Assembly (NCBI GenBank): GCA_900541915.1
Contig: UQLS01000010.1
Span: forward strand, 3,030-67,029
Direction of reading: 5' to 3'
DNA length: 64,000 nucleotides
Source: an uncultured Phascolarctobacterium sp.
Lineage (GTDB): Bacteria; Bacillota; Negativicutes; Acidaminococcales; Acidaminococcaceae
Below, in pieces: positions 24,740-32,968 of this stretch. Within the stretch, counting starts at the first letter, position 1; each line of letters opens with the position of its first letter. Made by a program: the position numbers and the translations under genes. The notes under the pieces are model-generated. The model worked only from the letters and a program-made list of their open reading frames with translations, had not been told where the DNA came from and ran no database searches.

Positions 24740-25486
24740 ATGGAAAATAAAGAACTTTTAGTATCTGTCAAAGATCTGAAAAAAAGCTTTGGTGAAAGAG
24801 AAATCCTCAAGGGAATCAGCTTTGATATTTATCGCGGTGATGTTGTCTGCATTATCGGTCCTTCCGGCAGCGGCAAGTCTACTCTTATTCGCTGCATCAA
24901 TCATCTGGAGCAGCCTACTGACGGAGAAATCCTGTACCGTGGTCAGAGTCTGAAAGATGCTTTTAAGAAGCTGACACTGTATCGTACTAAGGTAGGTATG
25001 GTATTCCAGTCCTTTAACCTGTTTAACAACATGACTGTATTGGAAAACTGTACCGTAGGTCAGATTAAGGTTTTAGGCAAAAACAAGGAAGAAGCTAATG
25101 CCACTGCTTTGAAATATCTTAAGCATGTAGGTATGGACAGCTATGTTAATGCCAAACCGCACCAGCTTTCCGGCGGTCAGAAGCAGCGTGTAGCTATTGC
25201 AAGAGCACTGGCACTGGAACCGGAAGTATTGCTGATGGACGAACCGACTTCTGCTCTGGATCCAGAGATGGTTGGCGAAGTATTGCACGTTATGCGTGAA
25301 CTGGCTCAGGAAGGGCTGACCATGGTGATTGTAACTCACGAGATGGCTTTTGCCCGCGATGTATCCAGCAGGGTTGTGTTCATTGATCAGGGTGTGGTAG
25401 CTGAAGATGCTCCGCCTGAAGAATTATTTAACAGACCGAAGAATCAGCGTACAAAAGACTTCCTGAAACGTTTTCAAAATTTATAG
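24740..25486 (+). CDS. Amino-acid ABC transporter ATP-binding protein
   Basis: A 248-residue ATPase of the GlnQ/HisP class with Walker A GPSGSGKST (40-48), Q-loop VFQSFNLF, signature LSGGQKQR, Walker B LLMDEPTSALD and switch His in VTHEM. It energises uptake through the permease encoded just before it. AAAGGGCGG upstream serves as ribosome site. A terminator ends the three-gene operon. Confidence 0.94.
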   Translation: MENKELLVSVKDLKKSFGEREILKGISFDIYRGDVVCIIGPSGSGKSTLIRCINHLEQPTDGEILYRGQSLKDAFKKLTLYRTKVGMVFQSFNLFNNMTVLENCTVGQIKVLGKNKEEANATALKYLKHVGMDSYVNAKPHQLSGGQKQRVAIARALALEPEVLLMDEPTSALDPEMVGEVLHVMRELAQEGLTMVIVTHEMAFARDVSSRVVFIDQGVVAEDAPPEELFNRPKNQRTKDFLKRFQNL

Positions 25487-25498
25487 CAGGATAATATG

Positions 25499-25532
25499 CT
25501 CTGGCTGTAGAAATATACAGCCAGAGTTTTTT
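25499..25532 (+). terminator. Intrinsic terminator after the amino-acid ABC operon
   Basis: CTCTGGCTGTA (25499-25509) pairs with TACAGCCAGAG (25516-25526) and is followed by TTTTTT. Confidence 0.92.
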
Positions 25533-25559
25533 ATTTCCTTGATGAAAGAAGGGTTGAAG

Positions 25560-27116
25560 GTGAAAAGATTATTGCTGATGTTTTTGATGGCAGTTATGCT
25601 TTATAGCTTGCCGGCAGCAGCGGCAGAAAAAGGCACCATTTTATATATACCTATGGATAACAGACCGGTATGTCTGGACTACAGTGTTCAGACTATGCGT
25701 GAAGCTGGTTGGGATGTAAAGGTACCGCCAAGAGAATATATTGCTTCTGCTGATAAAAATGGTGATCCGGAGAAAATGTTTGCCTGGCTGCAGGAAAATA
25801 TGCCGGAATCATTGGCTGTAGTCGCTTCTTCTGATGCACTTTTATATGGCGGACTGGTAGGTTCGAGAACGCATGAAATACCGCTGGAAGTAATCAAAGA
25901 ACGTGCCCAGATGCTGCTGGATCTGAAAAAGAATTACGGCAATAAGCTGGTTTATGTATTTACTACGATTATGCGTTCTCCCAAGATGAGCAGCGCGCCG
26001 GTAGAGCCGGAGTATTATGCTCAGTGGGGCAGCCAGATTTTCCGTTTAGGTGCGCTTGAAGATAAGCTGGAAGCCAAGGAAATAACCCGTAAGGAAGTAA
26101 AAGAACTGGCTGAGCTGCGTCTTGCTATTCCGAGAGAAATTTTGGAAGATATGTACAGCCGCAGACATAATAATATTAAGGCTACGGAGCTTTTAATGCA
26201 CGGTGTGGAAAGCGGCGATTTTGATTATATGCTGGTTGGCCGTGACGATACTGCTACTTATTCGCAGGCTCATAGAGAAGCCAGAGATTTGGACATTCTG
26301 GTTAATGAACTGCCTAAAGAACGCATCCGCTTTTTTGCCGGTGCAGATCAGCTGGGTTTGCTGCTTTTAAGCAGGGCATCAACAAGACTGCAGTATCATT
26401 TGCCCTTTGTTAATACTGTTTATGCGCCTGGTACTGCCGGCAGTACTATTCCGTCCTATGAAGATGATACTGTTGCAGTAAGCGCTAAACATCATATTTA
26501 TGCGGTAGGGGCTATCCCTGTGGCAGCTAATAAAGCTGCAGAACTGACTTTAGCTTTGAATACGCCCAGCAATGGTGTTACTTTGGAAGCTTCCAACGCG
26601 GCTAATAATTATACTGTGACACCGGAAACTGAGAAGTTTACCAAAAAGCTGCATCGTTTGCTGGATGAAGGCAGAAATGTAGCGGTTGCAGATATTAAAT
26701 ATGGCAACGGAGCTGATAATGCGCTGGTAAGCACCTTGTTTAAAAATGGCGATGCTTATCGTCTGACTGCTTACAGTGGCTGGAATACAGCTGGAAACTC
26801 TTTGGGGTTTGCTTTGGCACAAGGTTTGCTGAGTGATATGTACAGAAGTGGTGCTAAAGATGAGCTGCTTAATATCAGATATCTAGACGACTGGGCATAT
26901 CAGTCCAATGTCAGGATGCGCGTTTATCAGGAGCTTATTTGGCCTAATCATTGGCCTAACAGCGGGCTGAATCCTGAGCAGGTTAAGGCTGCAGAAGAAC
27001 GGATTACCAGTGATATTTATGAAGTTGCAGAACCGGTTATGGGAACTGCAGTACAGAAGTATCGTTTCACTCTGCCCTGGCAGAGAATGTTTGAGGTTTA
27101 TGTAGCGGAAAAATAG
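25560..27116 (+). CDS. DUF4127 family secreted protein
   Basis: A protein of about 518 residues with an N-terminal signal peptide (hydrophobic core followed by LPAAAAEK). The mature part begins TILYIPMDNRPVCLDY and matches my recollection of DUF4127 proteins of Firmicutes, whose biochemical role is unknown. Conserved-looking stretches are SSDALLYGGLVGSR, RRHNNIKA and GRDDTATYSQ. I choose the GTG at 25560 because AGAAGGG lies six bases upstream and the signal peptide then has normal length; an ATG at 25542 is possible. The gene is flanked by terminators, so it is monocistronic. Confidence 0.75.
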   Translation: MKRLLLMFLMAVMLYSLPAAAAEKGTILYIPMDNRPVCLDYSVQTMREAGWDVKVPPREYIASADKNGDPEKMFAWLQENMPESLAVVASSDALLYGGLVGSRTHEIPLEVIKERAQMLLDLKKNYGNKLVYVFTTIMRSPKMSSAPVEPEYYAQWGSQIFRLGALEDKLEAKEITRKEVKELAELRLAIPREILEDMYSRRHNNIKATELLMHGVESGDFDYMLVGRDDTATYSQAHREARDLDILVNELPKERIRFFAGADQLGLLLLSRASTRLQYHLPFVNTVYAPGTAGSTIPSYEDDTVAVSAKHHIYAVGAIPVAANKAAELTLALNTPSNGVTLEASNAANNYTVTPETEKFTKKLHRLLDEGRNVAVADIKYGNGADNALVSTLFKNGDAYRLTAYSGWNTAGNSLGFALAQGLLSDMYRSGAKDELLNIRYLDDWAYQSNVRMRVYQELIWPNHWPNSGLNPEQVKAAEERITSDIYEVAEPVMGTAVQKYRFTLPWQRMFEVYVAEK

Positions 27117-27120
27117 TATA

Positions 27121-27148
27121 AAACGGCTGCCGCAAGGCAGCCGTTTTT
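27121..27148 (+). terminator. Intrinsic terminator after the DUF4127 gene
   Basis: AAACGGCTGCC and GGCAGCCGTTT form an 11-base stem with a GCAA tetraloop, followed by TT. Confidence 0.9.
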
Positions 27149-27164
27149 GATAAGGAGGTATTTT

Positions 27165-27755
27165 ATGAATGAAATAATAAGACTGGCACATCCCGAGGAT
27201 GCTGCTGCTATATTAGGCGTTTATCGGCCTTTTATTACTGATACAGCTATTTCTTTTGAATATACAGTTCCGTCAATAGCTGAATTTGCAGAAAGAATAC
27301 GAAGTATCACGTCAGAATATCCTTATCTGGTTTATGAACGGGAGGGTAAGATAGAAGGCTATGCTTATGTACACCGCTATTTGGAAAGAGCAGCTTACCA
27401 GTGGGATGTAGAAGTTACTGTTTATTTATCTGATGCAGTACGCGGCAGCGGGATTGGAGCAAAGTTGTATGCTGCGATGGAAAAGCTGCTGCAGCTGCAG
27501 GGAATTATCAATTTATATGCCTGCATTACAGCGTCTAATCAGGAAAGTATTAATTTTCATGCCAAAACTGGTTATAAAATGGTCGGAACTTTTCATAAGG
27601 CCGGGTTTAAATTGGGCGAATGGCAGGATGTAGTCTGGATGGAGAAAGCTATTGGCTGTTATAGTGATAAGCCGCAAGAGCCTCTGCCTTTTACTGCACT
27701 GAATGATGCGGATGTAGCAGCTGTTTTGGCAGGCTTTAATGAGGTACGGAAATGA
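27165..27755 (+). CDS. GNAT acetyltransferase (phosphinothricin acetyltransferase-like)
   Basis: The 196-residue protein belongs to the GNAT fold, PAT/YncA subgroup: early RLAHPEDAAAILGVYRPF, TAISFEY, and the acetyl-CoA pyrophosphate loop VRGSGIGAKLY. This subgroup N-acetylates amino-acid-like substrates such as phosphinothricin or methionine sulfoximine and sulfone. AAGGAGG lies seven bases before the ATG at 27165. The stop overlaps the start of the Nramp gene (ATGA), so the two are co-translated, though a functional link is not obvious. Confidence 0.88.
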   Translation: MNEIIRLAHPEDAAAILGVYRPFITDTAISFEYTVPSIAEFAERIRSITSEYPYLVYEREGKIEGYAYVHRYLERAAYQWDVEVTVYLSDAVRGSGIGAKLYAAMEKLLQLQGIINLYACITASNQESINFHAKTGYKMVGTFHKAGFKLGEWQDVVWMEKAIGCYSDKPQEPLPFTALNDADVAAVLAGFNEVRK

Positions 27756-29017
27756 ATTTATACGATTACGAAAAAAAGCATACAACTAGCGAGAAAGCGC
27801 GTGAACTGCTGAGGTATTTGGGGCCTGGTCTTTTAATTACCGTAGGCTTTATTGATCCTGGTAACTGGGCATCAAATCTGGCTGCTGGCGCTGAATATGG
27901 CTATGTATTACTGTGGATGGTAACACTTTCGACTATTATGCTGATAGTATTGCAGCATAATGCTGCTCATCTTGGCATAGCTACAGGTCTTTGTTTGTCG
28001 GAAGCAGCAACAGAATATTTGCCTAAATGGCTTTCACGGCCGCTGCTCTTTTCAGGAGTGCTGGCTGCCATTGCTACAGCTATGGCGGAGATATTAGGCG
28101 GGGCCATTGCTTTGAATCTGCTTTTTAATTTGCCGCTGTGGCTGGGCAGTATTATGATGGCGGCACTATGTTCATGGCTGCTGCGTTCTAATTCCTACCG
28201 CAAAATGGAAAATCTTATTATCGGTTTTGTTTCTCTGATAGGATTATCCTTTTTGGTAGAAATCATCATGGTACCATTGGATTGGGGAGCTGCAGCTTCC
28301 GGCTGGGTAACGCCGGCTGTACCGCAAGGGTCGCTGTTAGTTATCATGAGTGTTTTGGGCGCCGTAGTAATGCCGCATAATTTATTTTTGCATTCTGAGG
28401 TTATCCAGAGCAGGCAGTGGAATTTGGAAAATGAGGCTGTTATTAAAAAACAGCTGAAATTTGAGTTTTTAGATACCATTCTGTCGATGGGTATTGGCTG
28501 GGCCATTAACAGTGCCATGATACTTATTGCAGCAGCAGTCTTTTTTGCCAATGGTGTGCAGGTAGATGACTTGGGACAGGCTACAGAAATGCTGAAGCCC
28601 TTGCTTGGCAGCAGTGCGGCACTAATCTTTGCTGTGGCGCTGCTTTTTGCCGGCATTTCTTCTACTGTTACTGCCGGTATGGCAGGTGGCAGTATTTATG
28701 CCGGGATTTTTGGGGAAAGCTATGATATCAAGGATTATCATTCCTGGCATGGCGTTCTGCTTACCTATTGGCTGGCCGTACTGATTATTCTTTTTGTTGA
28801 GGATCCGTTTACAGGGCTGATTTATTCACAGATGGCATTAAGTGTACAGCTGCCTTGGACTATCGGATTGCTTATCTATTTAACTTCTTCTAAAAAAGTT
28901 ATGGGCAAATATGCCAATAATACCAGATTAAAAGCTACATTAGGTGTAATTGGTGCAATCGTGATTATATTGAATATTATGCTGTTGCTTGAATCTTTTG
29001 GACTGGCAGCCTTTTAG
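27752..29017 (+). CDS. Nramp family divalent metal transporter
   Basis: A 421-residue integral membrane protein with about eleven transmembrane segments. It has the metal-site motifs of Nramp: DPGN in TM1 (residues 35-38) and MPHN in TM6 (207-210, preceded by AVV). These ligands normally coordinate Mn2+ and Fe2+, taken up with protons. It overlaps the acetyltransferase gene by four bases. I see no MntR or Fur site near it. Manganese import would suit an anaerobe facing oxygen, but the metal specificity is an inference. Confidence 0.92.
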   Translation: MNLYDYEKKHTTSEKARELLRYLGPGLLITVGFIDPGNWASNLAAGAEYGYVLLWMVTLSTIMLIVLQHNAAHLGIATGLCLSEAATEYLPKWLSRPLLFSGVLAAIATAMAEILGGAIALNLLFNLPLWLGSIMMAALCSWLLRSNSYRKMENLIIGFVSLIGLSFLVEIIMVPLDWGAAASGWVTPAVPQGSLLVIMSVLGAVVMPHNLFLHSEVIQSRQWNLENEAVIKKQLKFEFLDTILSMGIGWAINSAMILIAAAVFFANGVQVDDLGQATEMLKPLLGSSAALIFAVALLFAGISSTVTAGMAGGSIYAGIFGESYDIKDYHSWHGVLLTYWLAVLIILFVEDPFTGLIYSQMALSVQLPWTIGLLIYLTSSKKVMGKYANNTRLKATLGVIGAIVIILNIMLLLESFGLAAF

Positions 29018-29023
29018 AAATGA

Positions 29024-29064
29024 TAAAAGCCGGAAAAGCCATTGAAAGACTTTTTCGGCTTTTG
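29024..29064 (+). terminator. Terminator after the Nramp gene
   Basis: AAAAGCCGGAAAAG (29025-29038) pairs with CTTTTTCGGCTTTT (29050-29063) with one G-T pair. The tail is short, so efficiency is uncertain. Confidence 0.65.
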
Positions 29065-29096
29065 TGTTGAGAAAGTAATATTATTGCATATAAGAG

Positions 29097-29813
29097 TTAT
29101 TGATGCAGAAATGTTAACAACAAACTAAAAAAGTGTGAAACTGGAAAAATAAGAATTAGAGCAGGCAAAAGATTGACTAATTTAAGTGTTATGAGTTCTA
29201 AGATGCTCATTCCTAAAATGATGGTCAACAGGCCGCCGATAGCAATAAAATCGGCAATCATGTTGGCAGTGATAAAAGCTGTAAGAAAATTAGAAATGCA
29301 GAAAAGTGACAGCATGATACAGCTTTGAGGCAATAATATAAATAAAATAGGCTTGCCTAAACGAGAAGCGAAAATGAGCGAAGCAAGAATATCCATAACA
29401 GCTTTGGAAATTAGAATACTGCTGTCGCCGCTGATACCTTCGTTAAAAGCGCCGAAAATATTGGTGCCGCTGGCACAGAAAGTTATGGTAACGATAATAT
29501 AAAATTCGATGTATTGTTCGTGGTCACCAATATCATTGAATTTAAATTTTTTGATAATAGCAAGAATAAAAGCTTTTAATTTAGTATCACAGTTTAGACT
29601 TTCGCCAAGTAAATAGCCGAAAATTAGTGCAAAGATGACAGCAGGCAGTGAGTTTATCTTCATTAAAGATACGATACCTATTGTTAAAGCGCATATTCCA
29701 AAAATTTTGATTAAAGATACTTTAATTCCTTCCGGCATTAAATGTTTGAAATTAATGCCTATGATACTTCCAATTAAAATACTGAGCAGGTCTGAAACTA
29801 TTCCTATGGGCAT
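29097..29813 (-). CDS. DUF554 family membrane protein
   Basis: A 238-residue hydrophobic protein with six or seven membrane segments that matches the DUF554 (YdfK/YqgA) family: an N-terminal GIVSDLLSILIGSIIG, a glycine-rich second helix, TFCASGTNIFGAFNEG and a GGLLTIILGMSIL segment. The function of the family is not established. GGAGG precedes the start. The gene is visibly more AT-rich than the pur and met genes, as is the neighbouring minus-strand region. It converges with the Nramp gene. Confidence 0.8.
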   Translation of the reverse strand: MPIGIVSDLLSILIGSIIGINFKHLMPEGIKVSLIKIFGICALTIGIVSLMKINSLPAVIFALIFGYLLGESLNCDTKLKAFILAIIKKFKFNDIGDHEQYIEFYIIVTITFCASGTNIFGAFNEGISGDSSILISKAVMDILASLIFASRLGKPILFILLPQSCIMLSLFCISNFLTAFITANMIADFIAIGGLLTIILGMSILELITLKLVNLLPALILIFPVSHFFSLLLTFLHQ

Positions 29814-29910
29814 AATATTCCTCCAATGACGTTAAAGATACAGCATATTAACATAGATTGTCTTTTAAAGCAATAGGAGAAAATGTGTTTTGGAGTAATT
29901 ATTATAAGTA

Positions 29911-29948
29911 AAAAAAGGACTTAACCATTTGCTGGTTAGGTCCTTTTT
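29911..29948 (-). terminator. Terminator of the ArsP-type permease gene
   Basis: AAAAAGGACTTAACCA and TGGTTAGGTCCTTTTT (one G-T pair) form a long stem with a TTTGC loop, just beyond the permease stop on the minus strand. It has A and T runs on either side and could work in both directions. Confidence 0.85.
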
Positions 29949-29958
29949 ATGTTGAATT

Positions 29959-30942
29959 TTATAAAATATTGAAAAGATAACCGATAAGTATAATACCGCA
30001 GGAAACGATGGAAACAAATATCAGTAACAGTTTGCAATGCATTACTTTACTGAGCATGATGAGTGAAGGCAGAGAAATAGTTGTTACGGACATCATCAGA
30101 GCAAGTATGGTTCCAGCAGGAACGCCTGCCAGATACAGGGCTTCAGCAATAGGTATGGTACCGAAAATATCTGCATAAATGGGGATGCCGATAAGGGTGG
30201 CTAAAATGACGCCTAAAGGATTACCGCTACCCAGTACATTTAAAATCAGCTGCTGAGGAATCCAGTTGTGTATGAGCGCGCCGATGCCTACACCGGCAAG
30301 TACATAAGGAAAAACATTGCGGACAATAATCTTTGTATCATTAAGGGCATAGTTGAAGCGCTGTTTTTGGTTAAAATATTCTGATTCACTGTAAAATTCT
30401 CTGATAGCTCCATCAAAAGGAATAAGATACTTCTCCAGGTGTAAAAGAGAAATCAGTTTGCCGCCGGCAATTGCCAGTAAAATGCCGACTATTGTGTAGA
30501 TGATAGCAAATTTCATGCCGAAAAATGAAGCCAGCATCAGCAAAGAGGCCACATCTACCATGGGAGAAGAAATTAAAAACGAGAAAGTTAGACCGATGGG
30601 CAAGCCTGCTCGTGTGAAGCCAATAAAGATTGGCACGCTGGAACAAGAACAAAAAGGAGTGACTGTTCCTAAAAGAGCAGCGGCAACATTACCGGTAAGA
30701 CCTGAGTAGTGTGTAAGTAAGCGTTTGGTTTTTTCCGGGGGGAAATAGGATTGAATATAGGAAATAAGAAAAATTAATGTTACTAAAAGTAAGGTGATTT
30801 TAATAGTATCATACAGGAAGAAATGTATACTGCCCCAGATTGGTGAAGATGGATCTGCCTGTAAATAGTGCTGCAATATTTGCCAGATAAGATTGTTAAG
30901 CCATTGCATGCCAAGTACTTGGCTGATAAAAAAATCAAACAT
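29959..30942 (-). CDS. ArsP/DUF318-type permease
   Basis: A 327-residue permease with about eight membrane segments and the family signature TPFCSCSSVPIF, with Cys98 and Cys100. A second conserved part lies near GIPIYADIFGTIPIAEAL. This family (PF03773) includes ArsP, an exporter of trivalent organoarsenicals, and other uncharacterised permeases. An ArsR-family repressor gene lies just upstream on the same strand, and ArsR-like operators flank the promoter, so efflux of arsenic or a related metalloid is the best guess. AGGAGG precedes the start. Confidence 0.8.
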   Translation of the reverse strand: MFDFFISQVLGMQWLNNLIWQILQHYLQADPSSPIWGSIHFFLYDTIKITLLLVTLIFLISYIQSYFPPEKTKRLLTHYSGLTGNVAAALLGTVTPFCSCSSVPIFIGFTRAGLPIGLTFSFLISSPMVDVASLLMLASFFGMKFAIIYTIVGILLAIAGGKLISLLHLEKYLIPFDGAIREFYSESEYFNQKQRFNYALNDTKIIVRNVFPYVLAGVGIGALIHNWIPQQLILNVLGSGNPLGVILATLIGIPIYADIFGTIPIAEALYLAGVPAGTILALMMSVTTISLPSLIMLSKVMHCKLLLIFVSIVSCGIILIGYLFNIL

Positions 30943-30957
30943 GTTAGCCTCCTATAA

Positions 30958-30973
30958 ATCAAAAAAACTTGAT
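30958..30973 (-). promoter_or_regulatory. Second ArsR-like operator next to the permease ribosome site
   Basis: ATCAA-N6-TTGAT, identical in its half-sites to the operator at 31021-31036, lies five bases beyond the permease ribosome site in its 5' leader. Confidence 0.5.
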
Positions 30974-30984
30974 GTTAAAAGTAA

Positions 30985-31015
30985 AATAAAAGAGAAGCAT
31001 TGCTTCTCTTTTATT
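30985..31015 (-). terminator. Hairpin ending the arsR transcript and overlapping the permease start site
   Basis: Perfect 15-base arms (30985-30999 and 31001-31015) around one T are followed on the minus strand by a U-rich stretch, so it should terminate the upstream arsR unit. RNA from the permease promoter would begin inside the structure near 31009 and so would escape it. Confidence 0.7.
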
Positions 31016-31043
31016 ATTATATCAAATTATTTTGATTTGACAA
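31016..31043 (-). promoter_or_regulatory. Permease promoter with an ArsR-like operator in the spacer
   Basis: On the minus strand, TTGTCA (31043-31038) and TATAAT (31021-31016) are 16 bases apart. The palindrome ATCAA-N6-TTGAT (31021-31036) fills the spacer, so a bound repressor would block RNA polymerase. Confidence 0.75.
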
Positions 31044-31054
31044 GATATGTAGTT

Positions 31055-31336
31055 TTATTTTAAAAGTAATTCGTTTAAAGTATTTTGAGTGAAAAGCTGC
31101 TGCAGCAAGGTTTTGTTGGCAGAATAAAAGTTCCACTTGCCGCAGGGACGGACGCTGATAAGTTCAGCTTCTAAAAGTAGTTTTAAATGATAGGAAAGTT
31201 TGCTTTGTGCCATGGCAAATTCTTCCATCAATTTACAAACGCATATTTCGTCGCTGGATGAAATACGCTGTAACAAGTGCAGACGCATTTCATCAGACAG
31301 AGCTTTAAAGATTTTTTGATATTGGAGATTAGTCAT
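31055..31336 (-). CDS. arsR: ArsR family metalloid-responsive repressor
   Basis: A 93-residue winged-helix repressor of the ArsR/SmtB family. It has EICVCKL at residues 30-36 with Cys32 and Cys34, the same motif and positions as the As(III)-binding ELCVCDL of classic ArsR, placed at the start of the DNA-binding helix, followed by the recognition helix AQSKLSYHLKLL. Binding of arsenite or antimonite would release it from DNA. The gene lies 17 bases after the ABC permease gene with AAGGTG as ribosome site, so it is likely transcribed with that transporter operon and also controls the ArsP-type permease. Confidence 0.88.
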   Translation of the reverse strand: MTNLQYQKIFKALSDEMRLHLLQRISSSDEICVCKLMEEFAMAQSKLSYHLKLLLEAELISVRPCGKWNFYSANKTLLQQLFTQNTLNELLLK

Positions 31337-31353
31337 TTTTTCACCTTAATCAT

Positions 31354-32142
31354 TTAGTTTTTCCAGGGTACTGCTTTCTTTTCGCACCACAGTAAAATAA
31401 AGTTAAAGACTACGCCTAACAGGGAAAGGATGATAACACCAGCCATTAAGCGGTCAGTAATCATCAAATCACCATAATGCAGGATTAGTGCACCAATGCC
31501 TGTTTGAGCTGCAATCATTTCTGCAGCTACGAGTAAAAGCAGGGAGGTTCCTGCTGCCAAGCGCAGACCGGTAAAAATCATGGGCAGAGCATTAGGGAGG
31601 ATAATAGCTTTCATAGTCAGCCAGCGACTGGCGTTAAAGCTGGCAGCGACTTTCAGCAGCAAGGGGTCAACATTTTTTACGCCGGCAAAAGTATTCATGG
31701 CAACAGGAAAAAATACGCCGGTTGCGATAATAGTAACTTTGGAAAGTTCGCCGATGCCAAGCCACAGGATGAATAAAGGCAGCAGCGCAATTTTAGGAAT
31801 AGGATACAGGGCGTTGATAACAGGAGAACACAGGCGGTCTGCCAGAGCAGAGGTGCCGGTAATAAGACCTGCTGCCAGGCCCAGTAAAGCGCCGATGGCA
31901 AAACCCAAAGCTATACGTACCAGGCTTGCAGCTAAACTTGCTGCTATTTCGCCGCTGGCAGTCATAGTAAATAAGGCACTGAGAATTTGTGTAGGAGCAG
32001 GGAGAAAGAGTGAAGAGATAAGACCGGTGCGGCAGATTACTTCCCATAAGCATAAGAGCAGAAATGCAAAGGCGAGGGAATACCAGTGCGGATAAGTTTT
32101 CTGCCAGTGTTTCATTCTGTTGGTTACAACAAATTCATTCAT
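31354..32142 (-). CDS. NitT/TauT-type ABC transporter permease
   Basis: A 262-residue SsuC/TauC-like permease with about six membrane segments and the EAA-type loop region VAASFNASRWLTMKAIILPNALPMIFTGLRL. This class imports sulfonates, taurine, nitrate, pyrimidine precursors and similar small solutes. Its start overlaps the ATPase gene by eight bases. It is the third gene of the operon binding protein, ATPase, permease, arsR. Confidence 0.9.
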   Translation of the reverse strand: MNEFVVTNRMKHWQKTYPHWYSLAFAFLLLCLWEVICRTGLISSLFLPAPTQILSALFTMTASGEIAASLAASLVRIALGFAIGALLGLAAGLITGTSALADRLCSPVINALYPIPKIALLPLFILWLGIGELSKVTIIATGVFFPVAMNTFAGVKNVDPLLLKVAASFNASRWLTMKAIILPNALPMIFTGLRLAAGTSLLLLVAAEMIAAQTGIGALILHYGDLMITDRLMAGVIILSLLGVVFNFILLWCEKKAVPWKN

Positions 32143-32923
32143 TGTTTTCCACCTCCATCAAAGCTGCACGCGCATCTTTGCTGATGTGTTCCCAAATGGT
32201 ACGGGTAAAGCCTGCGATGGCTTCTGCGTGCTGAGGAAGGCTGCGTTCTGCTCTCGGAACATCAACAGTAATAATCTGACCGATTTTGCCGGGACGGCGA
32301 GAGAGCAGAACAATACGGTCAGCCAGCATAACGGCCTCCTGGATATTATGAGTTACATATAAGGTTGTTAAACGAGTTTTTTCCCATAAAGTGACTAATT
32401 CTTCCTGCATGATGGTACGTGTTTGAGCATCCAAAGCAGAGAAAGGTTCATCCATCAGCAGAAGGTCAGGTTCGATAGACATTGCCCGGGCAATACCAGC
32501 ACGTTGACGCATGCCGCCGCTTAACTGATGAGGATAAGCGTTTTCAAAACCTTTTAAACCAACAAGTTCTATATATTTCTGTACACGCTGCTTTTTCTCG
32601 CTTTCCGCAATATTTTTTGCTTCCAAGCCAAAAGCGACATTGTCATAAACGCTGCGCCAGGGAAAAAGGCCGGTTTCCTGAAAAACAATACTCATATGCG
32701 GCTGATAGCCGGGGAGAACGTCCTTAAAGCTTATTTTTCCGGAGGTAGGCTCCAGCAAACCTGCTGTAAGGTTTAGTAATGTAGATTTACCGCAGCCGGA
32801 GGGACCGACGATAGCGATAAATTCCTGCTCGTTGACAGTGAGATTTATGTCTTCCAGAACAGGTAAGGTCTGACCTTTGCGGTTAGTAAAATTTTTACAG
32901 ATATTTTCTATAACTAATTGCAT
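32135..32923 (-). CDS. NitT/TauT-type ABC transporter ATP-binding protein
   Basis: A 262-residue ATPase of the SsuB/TauB class with Walker A GPSGCGKST (40-48), Q-loop VFQETGLFPW, signature LSGGMRQR (the M is typical of this class), Walker B LLMDEPFSALD and switch VTHNIQEA. It energises the SsuC-like permease encoded next. GAGGAG lies upstream of the ATG. Confidence 0.93.
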   Translation of the reverse strand: MQLVIENICKNFTNRKGQTLPVLEDINLTVNEQEFIAIVGPSGCGKSTLLNLTAGLLEPTSGKISFKDVLPGYQPHMSIVFQETGLFPWRSVYDNVAFGLEAKNIAESEKKQRVQKYIELVGLKGFENAYPHQLSGGMRQRAGIARAMSIEPDLLLMDEPFSALDAQTRTIMQEELVTLWEKTRLTTLYVTHNIQEAVMLADRIVLLSRRPGKIGQIITVDVPRAERSLPQHAEAIAGFTRTIWEHISKDARAALMEVENNE

Positions 32924-32940
32924 ATATTTCTCCTCAAGTA

Positions 32941-32967
32941 AAGAAGGGCAGAATGTTCTGCCCTTCT
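32941..32967 (-). terminator. Intercistronic hairpin between binding protein and ATPase genes
   Basis: AGAAGGGCAGAA (32942-32953) and TTCTGCCCTTCT (32956-32967) form a perfect 12-base stem directly after the binding-protein stop on the minus strand, with only a short T tail. It probably ends or stabilises most binding-protein messages while allowing some read-through. Confidence 0.7.
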
Positions 32968-32968
32968 G

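Noticed and set aside
29097..31336. Genomic island by lateral transfer
   Set aside because: The region is more AT-rich than its neighbours, but there is no integrase, tRNA target or repeat at the borders, and membrane protein genes often differ in composition.
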